Shown here piece after piece: positions 33,576 to 42,424 of a stretch of DNA of 45,938 nucleotides. Each line of letters opens with the position of its first letter. Within the stretch, counting starts at the first letter, position 1. The notes beneath the pieces were generated by a model that searched no databases, was not told where the DNA came from, and saw nothing but the letters and a program-made list of their open reading frames with translations. Source of the DNA: Bacteroidia bacterium (GTDB lineage: Bacteria; Bacteroidota; Bacteroidia; Chitinophagales; Saprospiraceae); NCBI GenBank assembly GCA_030430845.1, contig JAUIKE010000052.1, positions 1 through 45,938 on the forward strand, read 5' to 3'. Made by a program: the position numbers and the translations under genes.

Positions 33576-33581
33576 ATAATT

Positions 33582-33609
33582 TTATTAGGCGGCAGTCGCC
33601 GCCTAATAA
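33582..33609 (+). terminator. Hairpin between hexosaminidase and symporter genes
   Basis: Perfect 12-base arms (TTATTAGGCGGC / GCCGCCTAATAA) with loop AGTC fill the 38-bp gap, ending four bases before the symporter ATG at 33614. Because both genes run the same way with almost no spacing, it may be an attenuator or RNA-stability element rather than a full stop. The next in-frame ATG (33623) would give a little more room. Confidence 0.5.
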
Positions 33610-33613
33610 TTAA

Positions 33614-35392
33614 ATGAAGTATATGAACCTAACAAATCTTGACCTTACTATTATCATTGCCTTCTTTGTTGTGTCATTAGCCATTGGGCTGGCAGCCTCT
33701 CGCAAGGCAGGCAAAGGCTTTAAAGAATTTTTCTTGTCGGGGCGGAATATGCCTTGGTGGCTACTCGGTATCTCCATGGTAGCGACCACCTTTTCTGCGG
33801 ATACGCCTAATCTGGTAGCAGATATTGTTCGGACAAACGGTGTGGCCGGCAACTGGGTCTGGTGGGCATTTTTGCTAACTGGTATGCTCACCGTTTTTGT
33901 GTATGCCAAATTATGGCGTCGCTCGGGTATCTTAACAGATATTGAATTTTATGAAATTCGATACAGTGGTAAAGCGGCCGCCTTTTTACGCGGTTTCAGG
34001 GCCTTGTATCTGGGTATTTTCTTCAACCTGATGATCATGGCGACCGTTACCCTGGCAGCGATCAAAATCGGGGGGGTCATGTTGGGACTTAGTCCGATCC
34101 AGACCATTCTCATAGCCTCTATTGTAACGGTTATTTATACTTCTTTGGGAGGACTTAGAGGGGTAATTTTTACGGATTTTGTGCAGTTTATTATGGCTAT
34201 GGTGGGCTTAGTCTGGGCAGCTGTTATTATTGTGAATCTACCGGAGGTAGGAGGTTTGAGTAATATGCTGGCCCACGAGAACGTCAGTGGGAAATTGAGC
34301 TTCATCCCTGATTTTAATGATCCTAAGCAGTTGATACCTTTATTCATCATTCCTTTAGCGGTACAATGGTGGAGTGTCTGGTATCCGGGTGCGGAACCTG
34401 GTGGTGGAGGTTACATTGTGCAACGGGTATTATCAGCCAAGGATGAAGACCATGCTGTGGGCGCCACTTTGCTGTTCAACCTGGCGCACTACGCCCTCAG
34501 GCCCTGGCCCTGGATACTGATCGCACTGGCTTCACTGATCGTGTTCCCGGATCTGGATGCTATTGCGCAGGCCTTCCCGAATGTCAGTGAGAATTTCATC
34601 CGGCACGACCTGGCCTTCCCGGCCATGCTCACCTATCTGCCCAGCGGTTTGATCGGGCTGGTGATCGCTTCCCTGATAGCAGCCTACATGTCCACCATTT
34701 CCACGCAGTTGAACTGGGGCTCTTCTTATGTGGTAAATGACTTTTATGTCCGGTTCATCGATCCGGAGGCCAGTGAGAAAAAGCAGGTACTGGTGGGGCG
34801 GATCTCTACGGTCGTTTTGATGATCTTATCTGCTCTGGTAGCTCTGGCCTTGAGCAATGCCTTGCAGGCCTTCAACATTCTATTACAGATCGGAGCAGGT
34901 ACCGGCTTATTATTTATTCTTCGCTGGTTCTGGTGGCGGATCAATGCTTTCAGTGAGTTAGCAGCGATGATCATCAGCTTTATGGTAGCCGTTTACTTTG
35001 AGTTTTGGGGGCCGGAAGGTCTGGATGACTATGTCAAATTATTGATAGGAGTAGGCATTACGACAGTCGGTTGGGTAGTAGTTACTTTTCTGACGCCACC
35101 TACCGATCATAAAACGCTAGTTAATTTTTATAATCTTATAAGGCCTCATAATGCCGGATGGCAGACCATATTGAAGAACAGTCAGGAAGGTGAAATAGCA
35201 GTTAAAGACACAAGCAGTTCATTGGGATTAGAGATTGCTTGTATGATTGCCGGATGTTTTACGGTTTACGGCTTGTTATTTGCTACTGGATTTTGGATCT
35301 ATGGAAATGTGACGGGAGGCGTGGTAGCCACAATCGTCACTTTACTAGGTATGGTATTTTTGAGATCTTCCTGGAAAAAAGTAAATAGTTAG
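33614..35392 (+). CDS. Sodium:solute symporter (SSS family)
   Basis: Inner-membrane transporter of 592 aa with about 13-14 hydrophobic helices. It belongs to the sodium:solute symporter family: DLTIIIAFFVVSLAIGLAASRKAGKGFKEFFLSGRNMPWWLLGISMVATTFSADTPNLVADIVR is the typical first-repeat region, and GLVIASLIAAYMSTISTQLNWGSSYVVNDFYVRF carries the family's SxxSTxxxxxxS-like sodium-site region. The start may be 33614 or 33623 (MNLTNLD). The substrate is not determined by sequence. Position directly behind a GH20 hexosaminidase suggests an amino sugar or oligosaccharide. The end is followed within 6 bp by repeat copy 2, which also closes the convergent nitrilase gene. Confidence 0.92.
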   Translation: MKYMNLTNLDLTIIIAFFVVSLAIGLAASRKAGKGFKEFFLSGRNMPWWLLGISMVATTFSADTPNLVADIVRTNGVAGNWVWWAFLLTGMLTVFVYAKLWRRSGILTDIEFYEIRYSGKAAAFLRGFRALYLGIFFNLMIMATVTLAAIKIGGVMLGLSPIQTILIASIVTVIYTSLGGLRGVIFTDFVQFIMAMVGLVWAAVIIVNLPEVGGLSNMLAHENVSGKLSFIPDFNDPKQLIPLFIIPLAVQWWSVWYPGAEPGGGGYIVQRVLSAKDEDHAVGATLLFNLAHYALRPWPWILIALASLIVFPDLDAIAQAFPNVSENFIRHDLAFPAMLTYLPSGLIGLVIASLIAAYMSTISTQLNWGSSYVVNDFYVRFIDPEASEKKQVLVGRISTVVLMILSALVALALSNALQAFNILLQIGAGTGLLFILRWFWWRINAFSELAAMIISFMVAVYFEFWGPEGLDDYVKLLIGVGITTVGWVVVTFLTPPTDHKTLVNFYNLIRPHNAGWQTILKNSQEGEIAVKDTSSSLGLEIACMIAGCFTVYGLLFATGFWIYGNVTGGVVATIVTLLGMVFLRSSWKKVNS

Positions 35393-35397
35393 GGTAG

Positions 35398-35588
35398 GAT
35401 AAGAGGGGTTGTGTAAAAACTCGTTCCTCGTTTTCACACCCCCTTAAAATTTTGTTTAGGAGGTTGTTTGAATAAAAAAACTTCGTTTTTTTATTCAAAC
35501 AACCTCCTACCCGCCTGCCGGCCGGCAGGAAAGAATATTATTGGTTGGGGAAAAAGGCCGAAGGACTTTTTACACAACCCCTCTTATC
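35398..35588. repeat. Interspersed multi-hairpin repeat, copy 2
   Basis: This 191-bp copy has the longest perfect inverted ends: 22 bp, 35398-35419 (GATAAGAGGGGTTGTGTAAAAA) against 35567-35588. Inside are the same parts as copy 1: ACTCGTTCCTCG with a self-complementary partner, a central hairpin with A/T-rich core (TTTGAATAAAAAAAC... and complement, about 35457-35508), then an extra small palindrome (CCTGCCGGCCGGCAGG), and AAGAATATTATTGGTTGGGG. It fills almost the whole gap between the symporter stop (35392) and the convergent nitrilase stop (35592), so here it probably also works as a bidirectional terminator. Confidence 0.88.
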
Positions 35589-35591
35589 ATT

Positions 35592-37178
35592 TTAATCTGC
35601 TTTTCCTTTTTTCTTCAGCATCAACTGATACAGATCCTTTCTTTGATCTTTCATGGTTTGTACACTGCCGTAATTGTGCAATTCTTTCAACAGATCCAGG
35701 TCGACATCTGCGATGAGGGTCATTTCCGTATTGGGTGTGGCCTCTGCTTTGATTCCATTAGTAGGGAAAGCAAAGTCAGATGGGGTAAAAACGGCCGATT
35801 GTGCATAATTAATGTCCATATTATTGATCCTCGGCAAATTACCTACACAGCCGGTGATGGCCACGTAGCACTCATTTTCGATTGCTCGGGCCTGCGCACA
35901 ATGACGCACCCGCACGTAACCGTTCTGGGTATCCGTCTGGAAAGGCACGAACAAAATGTGCATACCCTGATTGGCTAACAGGCGAGGGAGTTCAGGAAAC
36001 TCTACATCGTAGCAGACAATTACGCCTATCTTCCCGCAATCGGTGTCCATGACCTTGATCTTATCTCCGCCGATCATTCCCCAGGTCGTTCTTTCGGAAG
36101 GTGTAATATGTATTTTTTCATACTCTTCAAAAGAGCCATCCCGCCGGCAAAGGAAACCCGCATTAAGGAGATGGCCATCTTCATTCAAACGCGGCATACT
36201 ACCTGTGATAATATTAACATTGTAGGACACGGCATACTCCAGGAACTGATCGCGGATCGGCTCGGCAAACTTGGCCAGTTCTCTGATGGCCTCTGATTCC
36301 GGCAAATGGTTGGCTGATACCATCAGCGGAGCGTTGAAGAATTCGGGGAACATGATAAAGTCGCAGCGATAATCACTGACTGTATCCACAAAAAACTCTG
36401 CCTGTTCACAGAAAGACTTAAAATCGGGGAAATTACGCATCTGCCACTGGACCAATCCCAATCTGATGACTTGCTTGGGCTGATTCACCAGGCCTTCCTC
36501 TTCCTGGTAATAAATATTCTGCCATTCCAGCAGGGTTGCAAATTCCATTGACTCGGAATCTTCGTGCCAGTAATTTTTCAAAATACGCCTGACTTGAAAA
36601 TCATTTGCAAGCTGAAAAGAAAGAGTAGGGTCATAAACTTCCCGCAACTTTACTTTATCGATATACTCACGTGGACTTAGTTCTTCGGCATAATTCTGAT
36701 AATTGGGAATGCGCCCTCCTGCAATGATGGATTTCAGATTGAGATTTTCGCATAACTCCTTACGGGCATCGTACAGACGGCGACCGATGCGTAAGCCACG
36801 ATAATCCGGATGCACAAATATCTCCACGCCATATAGTGTATTCCCCTTGGAATCATGGGTGGTAAATTTCTCCTGCCCTGTAATTTGATCATAGGTATGC
36901 TTATCTCCATACTTTTTATAATCGATGATGATGGACAGGGCTACTCCCACGACTTTGCCGTCTTTGGTCACACAAAGCTGTCCCTCAGGAAAGATATCCA
37001 AAAGCCTTTGGATCGCTTTTTCCTCCCAAAAGACCCCTCCTATACCGGAATAGGCCTCGATCATGGCCGATTTTAGCCCCACATAATCTTCCAACCGCAA
37101 ATGGCGCAGTTCAATTCGAGAGGTGGCGGTGGTATTATTTGATTGAACTTTTGAATTAGTGGTATTTTCTTTGCTCAT
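35592..37178 (-). CDS. GNAT acetyltransferase - nitrilase fusion protein
   Basis: Cytoplasmic two-domain protein of 528 aa. Residues about 20-200 are a GNAT N-acetyltransferase-like domain (RIELRHLRLEDYVGLKSAM; the acetyl-CoA loop VEIFVHPDYRGLRIGRRLYDARKELC). Residues about 238-520 are a carbon-nitrogen hydrolase with the complete triad Glu279 (MFPEFF), Lys355 (EYEKIHITP) and Cys389 (GVIVCYDVEFPEL). Such fusions are known across bacteria, but substrates are mostly unestablished; amidase action on a small metabolite is likely. It runs convergent to the symporter and is separated from the 517-aa gene upstream by 162 bp in which nothing stands out. Confidence 0.92.
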   Translation of the reverse strand: MSKENTTNSKVQSNNTTATSRIELRHLRLEDYVGLKSAMIEAYSGIGGVFWEEKAIQRLLDIFPEGQLCVTKDGKVVGVALSIIIDYKKYGDKHTYDQITGQEKFTTHDSKGNTLYGVEIFVHPDYRGLRIGRRLYDARKELCENLNLKSIIAGGRIPNYQNYAEELSPREYIDKVKLREVYDPTLSFQLANDFQVRRILKNYWHEDSESMEFATLLEWQNIYYQEEEGLVNQPKQVIRLGLVQWQMRNFPDFKSFCEQAEFFVDTVSDYRCDFIMFPEFFNAPLMVSANHLPESEAIRELAKFAEPIRDQFLEYAVSYNVNIITGSMPRLNEDGHLLNAGFLCRRDGSFEEYEKIHITPSERTTWGMIGGDKIKVMDTDCGKIGVIVCYDVEFPELPRLLANQGMHILFVPFQTDTQNGYVRVRHCAQARAIENECYVAITGCVGNLPRINNMDINYAQSAVFTPSDFAFPTNGIKAEATPNTEMTLIADVDLDLLKELHNYGSVQTMKDQRKDLYQLMLKKKGKAD

Positions 37179-37340
37179 AGGTTAATTAGTTCTGGGTTCA
37201 TGGTTTATAGTTCATAGTTTGAAGGGATTCTACAAACAAGTTGAACTAAAGTAGTGTCTGCTGAACCAAGGAGGATGATTAATGACTTAATAGTTTAATA
37301 ACAATATTCGACAAAATGTTTTAGCCGGGTCCCAAATAAG

Positions 37341-38894
37341 CTAAGATCCTTTTTGCCGATCCAGGAACTTACGGCGAATGATGTCCTTAACGGTGCAGCC
37401 TTCGATCTTACTTTCGAGCCAGGAAATGATATCCAGATAAAGGAAAGGTCGCTTTTCATAGGGGTCATCCTGCCACTTGATCAATTTGTCTTTCAGCTGG
37501 ATGAACTCCTCCTTTATTTCGCTGGCTTGCATACGAGGCGTTCTGCGCAGGAACCGCATGATCTCTCTTTGAACTGCATGCAAATCCTCCATTTTGCCCA
37601 AAAACCGATACACGGACTTCACCTGGTATTCCACTAACTGAATATTACCCAACTCAAAATGAGCGATCAAATTCAGGATACGGGCAAAGCACTGAATATC
37701 CCCCCGGTAATCGGGATTTTTTTGGTTGATGATCTTGTTTAGGTAACTGATCGCATTGTCGTTATCTCCACTTCCAAAATACAAACAAGCAATCCGGTAA
37801 TAGAATACCATAATACGATGGCTATCCCAATTGAAGGCATCCTCTTCAATGATTTTCTCCAGCTCCGGCACCATTTCCAGGCCTTCATCGAAGGTTCCTT
37901 GCATAAAATGAAGCTTAATGGTGTGGATGTATTTATAAAGGTTGTATAAACCTTCAATGTTTTTGTTTCTGCTTATGGGGTAAACATTAGGAAAATGATG
38001 AAGCTTTTCAAGTCCCTCCACAAATTTGGAGTGATGCTGAACATTAAATAAGGCATTGAGCAAGTTATGAACACCTTTGAGATACAGGGCCGGGTGGCTT
38101 TGCATAAGCTCTTCCCTACCCTCGTAAAGGTCGACCCATTTTTGAGCATACCGATAACAGAAAGTAAACTCCTGTGTCATATAATAATACCAGACGTGTG
38201 ACTGGAAATAATATAACTTACCCAAAAAAGAAAGGCTGTTCAGATCGGTATTCGGAAGGTTGGTTTGAAAAAACTCTTTGACAAAGAAATAATCCTTTTC
38301 ATTGCGGACATATCCGACCTTGAGGTAAAGGCTGTATAATTGCAGCGAAAGATTACTAAAGACATTAAAACCATTAATGACCTCATTCAATTGAAGGGTT
38401 TCGTCAGTCAGCGTCTCGGCCCGCCCTTCGATACTTCGCGTGATGTATTGGCTTTCTATATGTTTTTCAAAATCCAGGATCTCCAGATGAACCGCATAAT
38501 ACTCATTAGCAACAGCCCGGCCCTTGGCTTTTTCCAAAATATCGAGGCTTTGCCGGTACAAGCCTTTATCATACAGTACCTTAGCAAAATCGATCATTTC
38601 ACGGATCTGGATCTCATATACATGATTGGTGTTGAGCAAGCGGAGGCTGATCAGTAGTTGTTTGTACAGATGTGCCTTCAAATTAGACAGCTGTCTTTTC
38701 TTGATTCCGGGTAATTTGCGCAGGATCAGGGCCTCATCATAATCCTGATGTTTATCCAAAAAATCGAATAATTGAAGAAATAATATATCATCCGAAGCCT
38801 GGTTTCTACGTACGAATAACCTAAAATGCCTCTTTTCAGCCCTGGTCAAAGACCGGATCAACTGTATGAGATCATCTGTTTTCTGTTTTGGCAT
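37341..38894 (-). CDS. Hypothetical helical-repeat protein, 517 aa
   Basis: Not recognised as a named family. It is predicted cytoplasmic, with no signal peptide or membrane segment. The N-terminus (MPKQKTDDLIQLIRSLTRAEKRHFRLFVRRN) is basic and helical. The rest is all-helical with TPR-like pairs (IDFAKVLYDKGLYRQSLDILEKAKGRAVANEYYAVHLEILDFEKHIES; RIACLYFGSGDNDNAISYLNKIINQK). It ends in a basic segment (RRKFLDRQKGS). I believe similar proteins are annotated as hypothetical in other Bacteroidota, but that needs a search. It is divergent from the leu cluster with a 161-bp gap. Regulation of leucine synthesis is conceivable but there is no DNA-binding motif to support it. Confidence 0.75.
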   Translation of the reverse strand: MPKQKTDDLIQLIRSLTRAEKRHFRLFVRRNQASDDILFLQLFDFLDKHQDYDEALILRKLPGIKKRQLSNLKAHLYKQLLISLRLLNTNHVYEIQIREMIDFAKVLYDKGLYRQSLDILEKAKGRAVANEYYAVHLEILDFEKHIESQYITRSIEGRAETLTDETLQLNEVINGFNVFSNLSLQLYSLYLKVGYVRNEKDYFFVKEFFQTNLPNTDLNSLSFLGKLYYFQSHVWYYYMTQEFTFCYRYAQKWVDLYEGREELMQSHPALYLKGVHNLLNALFNVQHHSKFVEGLEKLHHFPNVYPISRNKNIEGLYNLYKYIHTIKLHFMQGTFDEGLEMVPELEKIIEEDAFNWDSHRIMVFYYRIACLYFGSGDNDNAISYLNKIINQKNPDYRGDIQCFARILNLIAHFELGNIQLVEYQVKSVYRFLGKMEDLHAVQREIMRFLRRTPRMQASEIKEEFIQLKDKLIKWQDDPYEKRPFLYLDIISWLESKIEGCTVKDIIRRKFLDRQKGS

Positions 38895-38983
38895 TGTAGT
38901 TGTCTATTTGTTAAAGTCCTTATTTTCAGCAATTTAAAAATAATCACCTTATTTGACATCTTGTATTAATCGTCTAATTTGAT

Positions 38984-39014
38984 TTTCTACCCCATCATTG
39001 AAAAAATACCTTTG
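38984..39014 (+). promoter_or_regulatory. Putative promoter of the leu gene cluster
   Basis: TACCTTTG (39007-39014) matches the -7 consensus TANNTTTG exactly. TTTC (38984-38987), one base off TTTG, lies exactly 19 bases before it. The predicted transcription start is near 39020, giving a leader of about 35 bases before leuA. No leader peptide, T-box or other attenuator is visible in so short a leader. Confidence 0.5.
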
Positions 39015-39055
39015 AAGGAAGCAAACTTACGTATTTATATTAAAAATTTGTTGGA

Positions 39056-40225
39056 ATGGCAGAGCAAAGGATTCACATTTTTGATACTACATTAAGAGAT
39101 GGCGAGCAGGTTCCGGGCTGTAAATTGAATATGGACCAGAAGATTGAAATTGCTTTGAGGCTGGAAGAACTGGGCGTTGACATCATCGAGGCCGGCTTCC
39201 CAATTTCAAGCCCTGGTGACTTCCAATCAGTAGAAGCCATCGCTAAAGCAGTCAGGCATGCTACCGTCTGCGGCTTATCCAGAGCAGTGGAAAAGGATAT
39301 TGAAACAGCGGCCGCAGCCCTAAAATATGCTGCCAGGCCACGGATCCATACCGGGATCGGCACTTCTGACATGCACATAAAATTTAAATTAAAAAGTACC
39401 GAGGACAAAATTCTCGAAAGAGCAGTTGCGGCTGTTAAGCTGGCCAAAAGCTTTGTAGAGGACGTAGAGTTTTATGCCGAGGATGCCGGGCGCACCAATA
39501 ATGAGTACCTCGCTCGAGTTCTGGAAGCGGTGATCAAAGCCGGTGCTACGGTACTGAACATCCCGGATACTACCGGCTATTGCCTGCCTGAGCAGTATGG
39601 AGCCAAGATCCGTTATCTGAAAGAAAACGTAAAAGGCATCGACAAGGCTATTTTATCTACTCATTGTCATAATGACCTGGGGCTGGCTACCGCTAATTCG
39701 ATCGCAGGCGTTCAAAACGGCGCCCGCCAGATCGAATGTACCATCAATGGTATCGGCGAAAGGGCCGGTAATACTTCCCTGGAAGAGGTCGTCATGATCA
39801 TGCGTCAACATCCCGACCTGAATTTTGTCAATAACATACAGACTCAAAAGATCTATAAAACCAGCCGCCTGGTTTCCGAGAGCATGGGTATGCCCGTTCA
39901 GCCAAACAAGGCCATCGTCGGCGCTAATGCTTTCGCGCACTCTTCCGGCATCCACCAGGATGGAGTGATTAAAAAACGTGAAACCTACGAGATCATTAAT
40001 CCGTTGGATGTAGGAGTGGATACTTCTAAGATCGTCCTGACGGCTCGTTCGGGCCGCGCTGCCGTGGCTTACCGGGCTAAGAACATCGGTGTTAACCTCA
40101 CCAAGGAAGAATTGGACAGAGTCTATGCCGATTTTCTGAAAGTGGCGGATAGCAAAAAAGAGGTGGATGATCAGGACTTGAATCAAATCATAACTAAGCA
40201 GGAAATAGCCATTCCTAGTTCTTAA
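39056..40225 (+). CDS. leuA: 2-isopropylmalate synthase, short form
   Basis: First committed step of leucine synthesis: acetyl-CoA plus 2-oxoisovalerate to 2-isopropylmalate. The 389-aa protein holds the HMGL-like barrel: [18 protein letters not shown] (metal Asp), [10 protein letters not shown], the metal-binding [13 protein letters not shown], and [19 protein letters not shown] short linker and accessory helices follow ([16 protein letters not shown]). It ends without the regulatory leucine-binding dimer domain found in the classical enzyme of about 510 aa, so leucine feedback by that route is not expected. Homocitrate or citramalate synthases share the fold, but the following leuC-leuD-leuB genes favour isopropylmalate synthase. 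Confidence 0.92.
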   Translation: MAEQRIHIFDTTLRDGEQVPGCKLNMDQKIEIALRLEELGVDIIEAGFPISSPGDFQSVEAIAKAVRHATVCGLSRAVEKDIETAAAALKYAARPRIHTGIGTSDMHIKFKLKSTEDKILERAVAAVKLAKSFVEDVEFYAEDAGRTNNEYLARVLEAVIKAGATVLNIPDTTGYCLPEQYGAKIRYLKENVKGIDKAILSTHCHNDLGLATANSIAGVQNGARQIECTINGIGERAGNTSLEEVVMIMRQHPDLNFVNNIQTQKIYKTSRLVSESMGMPVQPNKAIVGANAFAHSSGIHQDGVIKKRETYEIINPLDVGVDTSKIVLTARSGRAAVAYRAKNIGVNLTKEELDRVYADFLKVADSKKEVDDQDLNQIITKQEIAIPSS

Positions 40226-40241
40226 TAAATAGTGCTTTAAT

Positions 40242-40293
40242 ATATGAGAAGGAAGGAGAAGCGGCGGCGGCCGCTTCTCCTTCCTTCTCATAT
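40242..40293 (+). terminator. Long hairpin between leuA and leuC
   Basis: Perfect 24-base arms (40242-40265, 40270-40293; ATATGAGAAGGAAGGAGAAG then CGGC, and its complement) flank loop GGCG, in the 101-bp gap inside the leu cluster. There is no T-tract after the plus-strand arm. It may reduce read-through, set relative expression of leuA and leuCDB, or protect mRNA ends. Confidence 0.6.
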
Positions 40294-40326
40294 GAAGAAC
40301 TTACTCTAAAAAAGAAGATACCAAAC

Positions 40327-41721
40327 ATGGGAAAAACACTCTTCGACAAAATATGGGACGCTCACGTTGTCACCCAGGCCGAAGGCGGCATCGATGTCTT
40401 ATACATCGATCGTCATTTCATCCATGAAGTGACCAGCCCTCAGGCTTTCGCAGGATTAGAAAAACGGAGCATCCCCGTTTTTAGGCCACAACAAACCATC
40501 GCCACGGCCGACCATAATGTGCCGACCATCAACCAGCATTTGCCCATACAAGAAAAACTTTCGCGCTTTCAGGTAGAAAAGCTCACTGAAAATTGCGAAA
40601 AATTCGGCGTCGAGCTGTACGGCTTGGGGCACCCCTATCAAGGCATTGTACACGTTATCGGGCCCCAACTAGGGATCACTCAGCCTGGTATGACGATCGT
40701 CTGTGGAGACAGCCATACCTCTACGCACGGCGCTTTTGGTTGCATTGCCTTCGGGATCGGGACCAGCCAGGTAGAACAGGTGATGGCTACTCAATGTCTG
40801 TTGCTGAATAAACCGAAAAGGATGCGTATCTCTGTAGACGGCGAACTGCAGTCGGGGGTATTATCAAAAGACATCATTCTATACATTATTTCTCAGTTGG
40901 GTACGGGAGGAGGTACCGGCTACTTTGTAGAGTATGCAGGTTCCACCATTCGCTCACTCTCCATGGAGGCCCGCATGACCATCTGTAACATGAGCATCGA
41001 AATGGGTGCCCGGGGGGGCATGATAGCCCCTGACGCGACGACTTTTGAGTATGTCAAAGGGCGCCAGTTTGCACCTCAGGGAGCTGATTTTGAAGCGGCC
41101 GTGCAACAATGGTCAGAACTGTATTCGGATGAAGACGCCGTTTTTGATAAAGAATATCATTTTAAGGCCGAAGATATTATGCCGATGGTCACTTATGGTA
41201 CCAACCCGGGCATGGGCATAGGTGTCAAAGAGCAAATTCCGCAAGCAGCAGATTCTGACAGCCCGAAAAGCTACCAGAAATCGCTTGAATATATGGGATT
41301 GCACGAAGGCGAAAGCCTGCTCGGCAAAGCCATTGATTATGTTTTCATTGGTAGTTGCACCAACTCAAGAATTGAAGACCTGCGCATTGTAGCCGATTAT
41401 GTCAAGGGTAAGAAAAAGGCCGACAGTATCAAGGCGATGATCGTGCCGGGTTCTAAGCAAGTGGAAGCACAGGCACGCGAAGAAGGCTTGGATAAGATCT
41501 TTGAAGCAGCCGGTTTTCAGCTTCGCCAGCCGGGCTGCTCGGCCTGTCTGGGTATGAATGAAGATAAAGTACCAAAAGGTAAATATTGCATATCTACGTC
41601 CAATCGCAATTTTGAAGGCCGGCAGGGCCCTGGTGCCCGCACGATCCTGGCCAGCCCTCTTATGGCTGCGGCTACGGCGATACACGGAAAGATCGTGGAT
41701 GTAAGAGAAGAGGTGATATAG
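40327..41721 (+). CDS. leuC: 3-isopropylmalate dehydratase, large subunit
   Basis: Large subunit (464 aa) of isopropylmalate isomerase, which converts 2- to 3-isopropylmalate using a [4Fe-4S] cluster; it works with LeuD. The aconitase fold is clear: [63 protein letters not shown]. The three cluster cysteines are present: Cys344 in FIGSCTNSR, and Cys404 and Cys407 in [10 protein letters not shown]. Length is normal. leuD follows after 32 bp, consistent with coexpression of the two subunits. Confidence 0.97.
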   Translation: MGKTLFDKIWDAHVVTQAEGGIDVLYIDRHFIHEVTSPQAFAGLEKRSIPVFRPQQTIATADHNVPTINQHLPIQEKLSRFQVEKLTENCEKFGVELYGLGHPYQGIVHVIGPQLGITQPGMTIVCGDSHTSTHGAFGCIAFGIGTSQVEQVMATQCLLLNKPKRMRISVDGELQSGVLSKDIILYIISQLGTGGGTGYFVEYAGSTIRSLSMEARMTICNMSIEMGARGGMIAPDATTFEYVKGRQFAPQGADFEAAVQQWSELYSDEDAVFDKEYHFKAEDIMPMVTYGTNPGMGIGVKEQIPQAADSDSPKSYQKSLEYMGLHEGESLLGKAIDYVFIGSCTNSRIEDLRIVADYVKGKKKADSIKAMIVPGSKQVEAQAREEGLDKIFEAAGFQLRQPGCSACLGMNEDKVPKGKYCISTSNRNFEGRQGPGARTILASPLMAAATAIHGKIVDVREEVI

Positions 41722-41753
41722 TTATTTGGTAAAAGAAGAAAGAAATTAATCCA

Positions 41754-42338
41754 ATGGAAAAATTTATCAAATTAGATACCACGGCCGTTCCGATGCCGAT
41801 GGAAAATGTAGATACGGATCAGATCATTCCGGCCCGGTTTTTAAAAGCCACCACCCGGGAAGGTTTTGGAGACAACCTCTTCCGCGATTGGCGCTTTGAC
41901 AATGATGACCATCCCAAACCGGATTTTATACTAAATAACCCAACTTATCAGGGAAAAGTATTGGTAGCCGGGAAAAACTTCGGCTGCGGTTCCAGTCGGG
42001 AGCATGCTGCCTGGGCTTTGTATGATTACGGTTTCAGAGTGGTGGTATCCAGTTTTTTTGCCGATATTTTTAAAGGGAATGCCCTTAATAATGGATTACT
42101 CCCGGTACAAGTTAGCCCAGAATTTCTTCATGAATTATTTGAAGCTATTGAAGAAAATGCCGAAGTTGTACTATCAATTGATTTGGAAAATCAAAAGATC
42201 AGTGTTCCATCCAAAGGGCTGGAAAGTGATTTTGACATTCATCCTTATAAAAAAACGTGTATGCTCAATGGTTATGATGACATTGATTACCTCTTGAGCA
42301 TTACAGATAAAATTAAAGATTTCGAAAAATCTCACTAG
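41754..42338 (+). CDS. leuD: 3-isopropylmalate dehydratase, small subunit
   Basis: Small subunit (194 aa), the swivelling domain of the LeuCD isomerase. Typical motifs are present: [17 protein letters not shown], the substrate loop [44 protein letters not shown], and the end [23 protein letters not shown]. Length is normal. The stop codon overlaps the base of the hairpin that separates it from leuB. Confidence 0.97.
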   Translation: MEKFIKLDTTAVPMPMENVDTDQIIPARFLKATTREGFGDNLFRDWRFDNDDHPKPDFILNNPTYQGKVLVAGKNFGCGSSREHAAWALYDYGFRVVVSSFFADIFKGNALNNGLLPVQVSPEFLHELFEAIEENAEVVLSIDLENQKISVPSKGLESDFDIHPYKKTCMLNGYDDIDYLLSITDKIKDFEKSH

Positions 42339-42389
42339 GAACTGTGCTATTAAAAAAGGCTGAAAGGCTTTTTTAACAGCACAATTCCT
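42337..42389 (+). terminator. Hairpin between leuD and leuB
   Basis: Arms 42337-42358 and 42368-42389 (AGGAACTGTGCTATTAAAAA then AG, against CTTTTTTAACAGCACAATTC then CT) pair with two mismatches around GCTGAAAGG. The stop codon of leuD (42336-42338) enters the stem. It is the second long hairpin inside the leu cluster; the run CTTTTTTAA in the right arm could give partial termination. Confidence 0.6.
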
Positions 42390-42424
42390 CCTAATTAGCT
42401 TTAACCATCAAATCGTTTTGTCCC

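Noticed and set aside
39015..39055. Leucine leader peptide or T-box upstream of leuA
   Set aside because: The leader is only about 35 bases with no run of Leu codons, no T-box sequence and no antiterminator structure.
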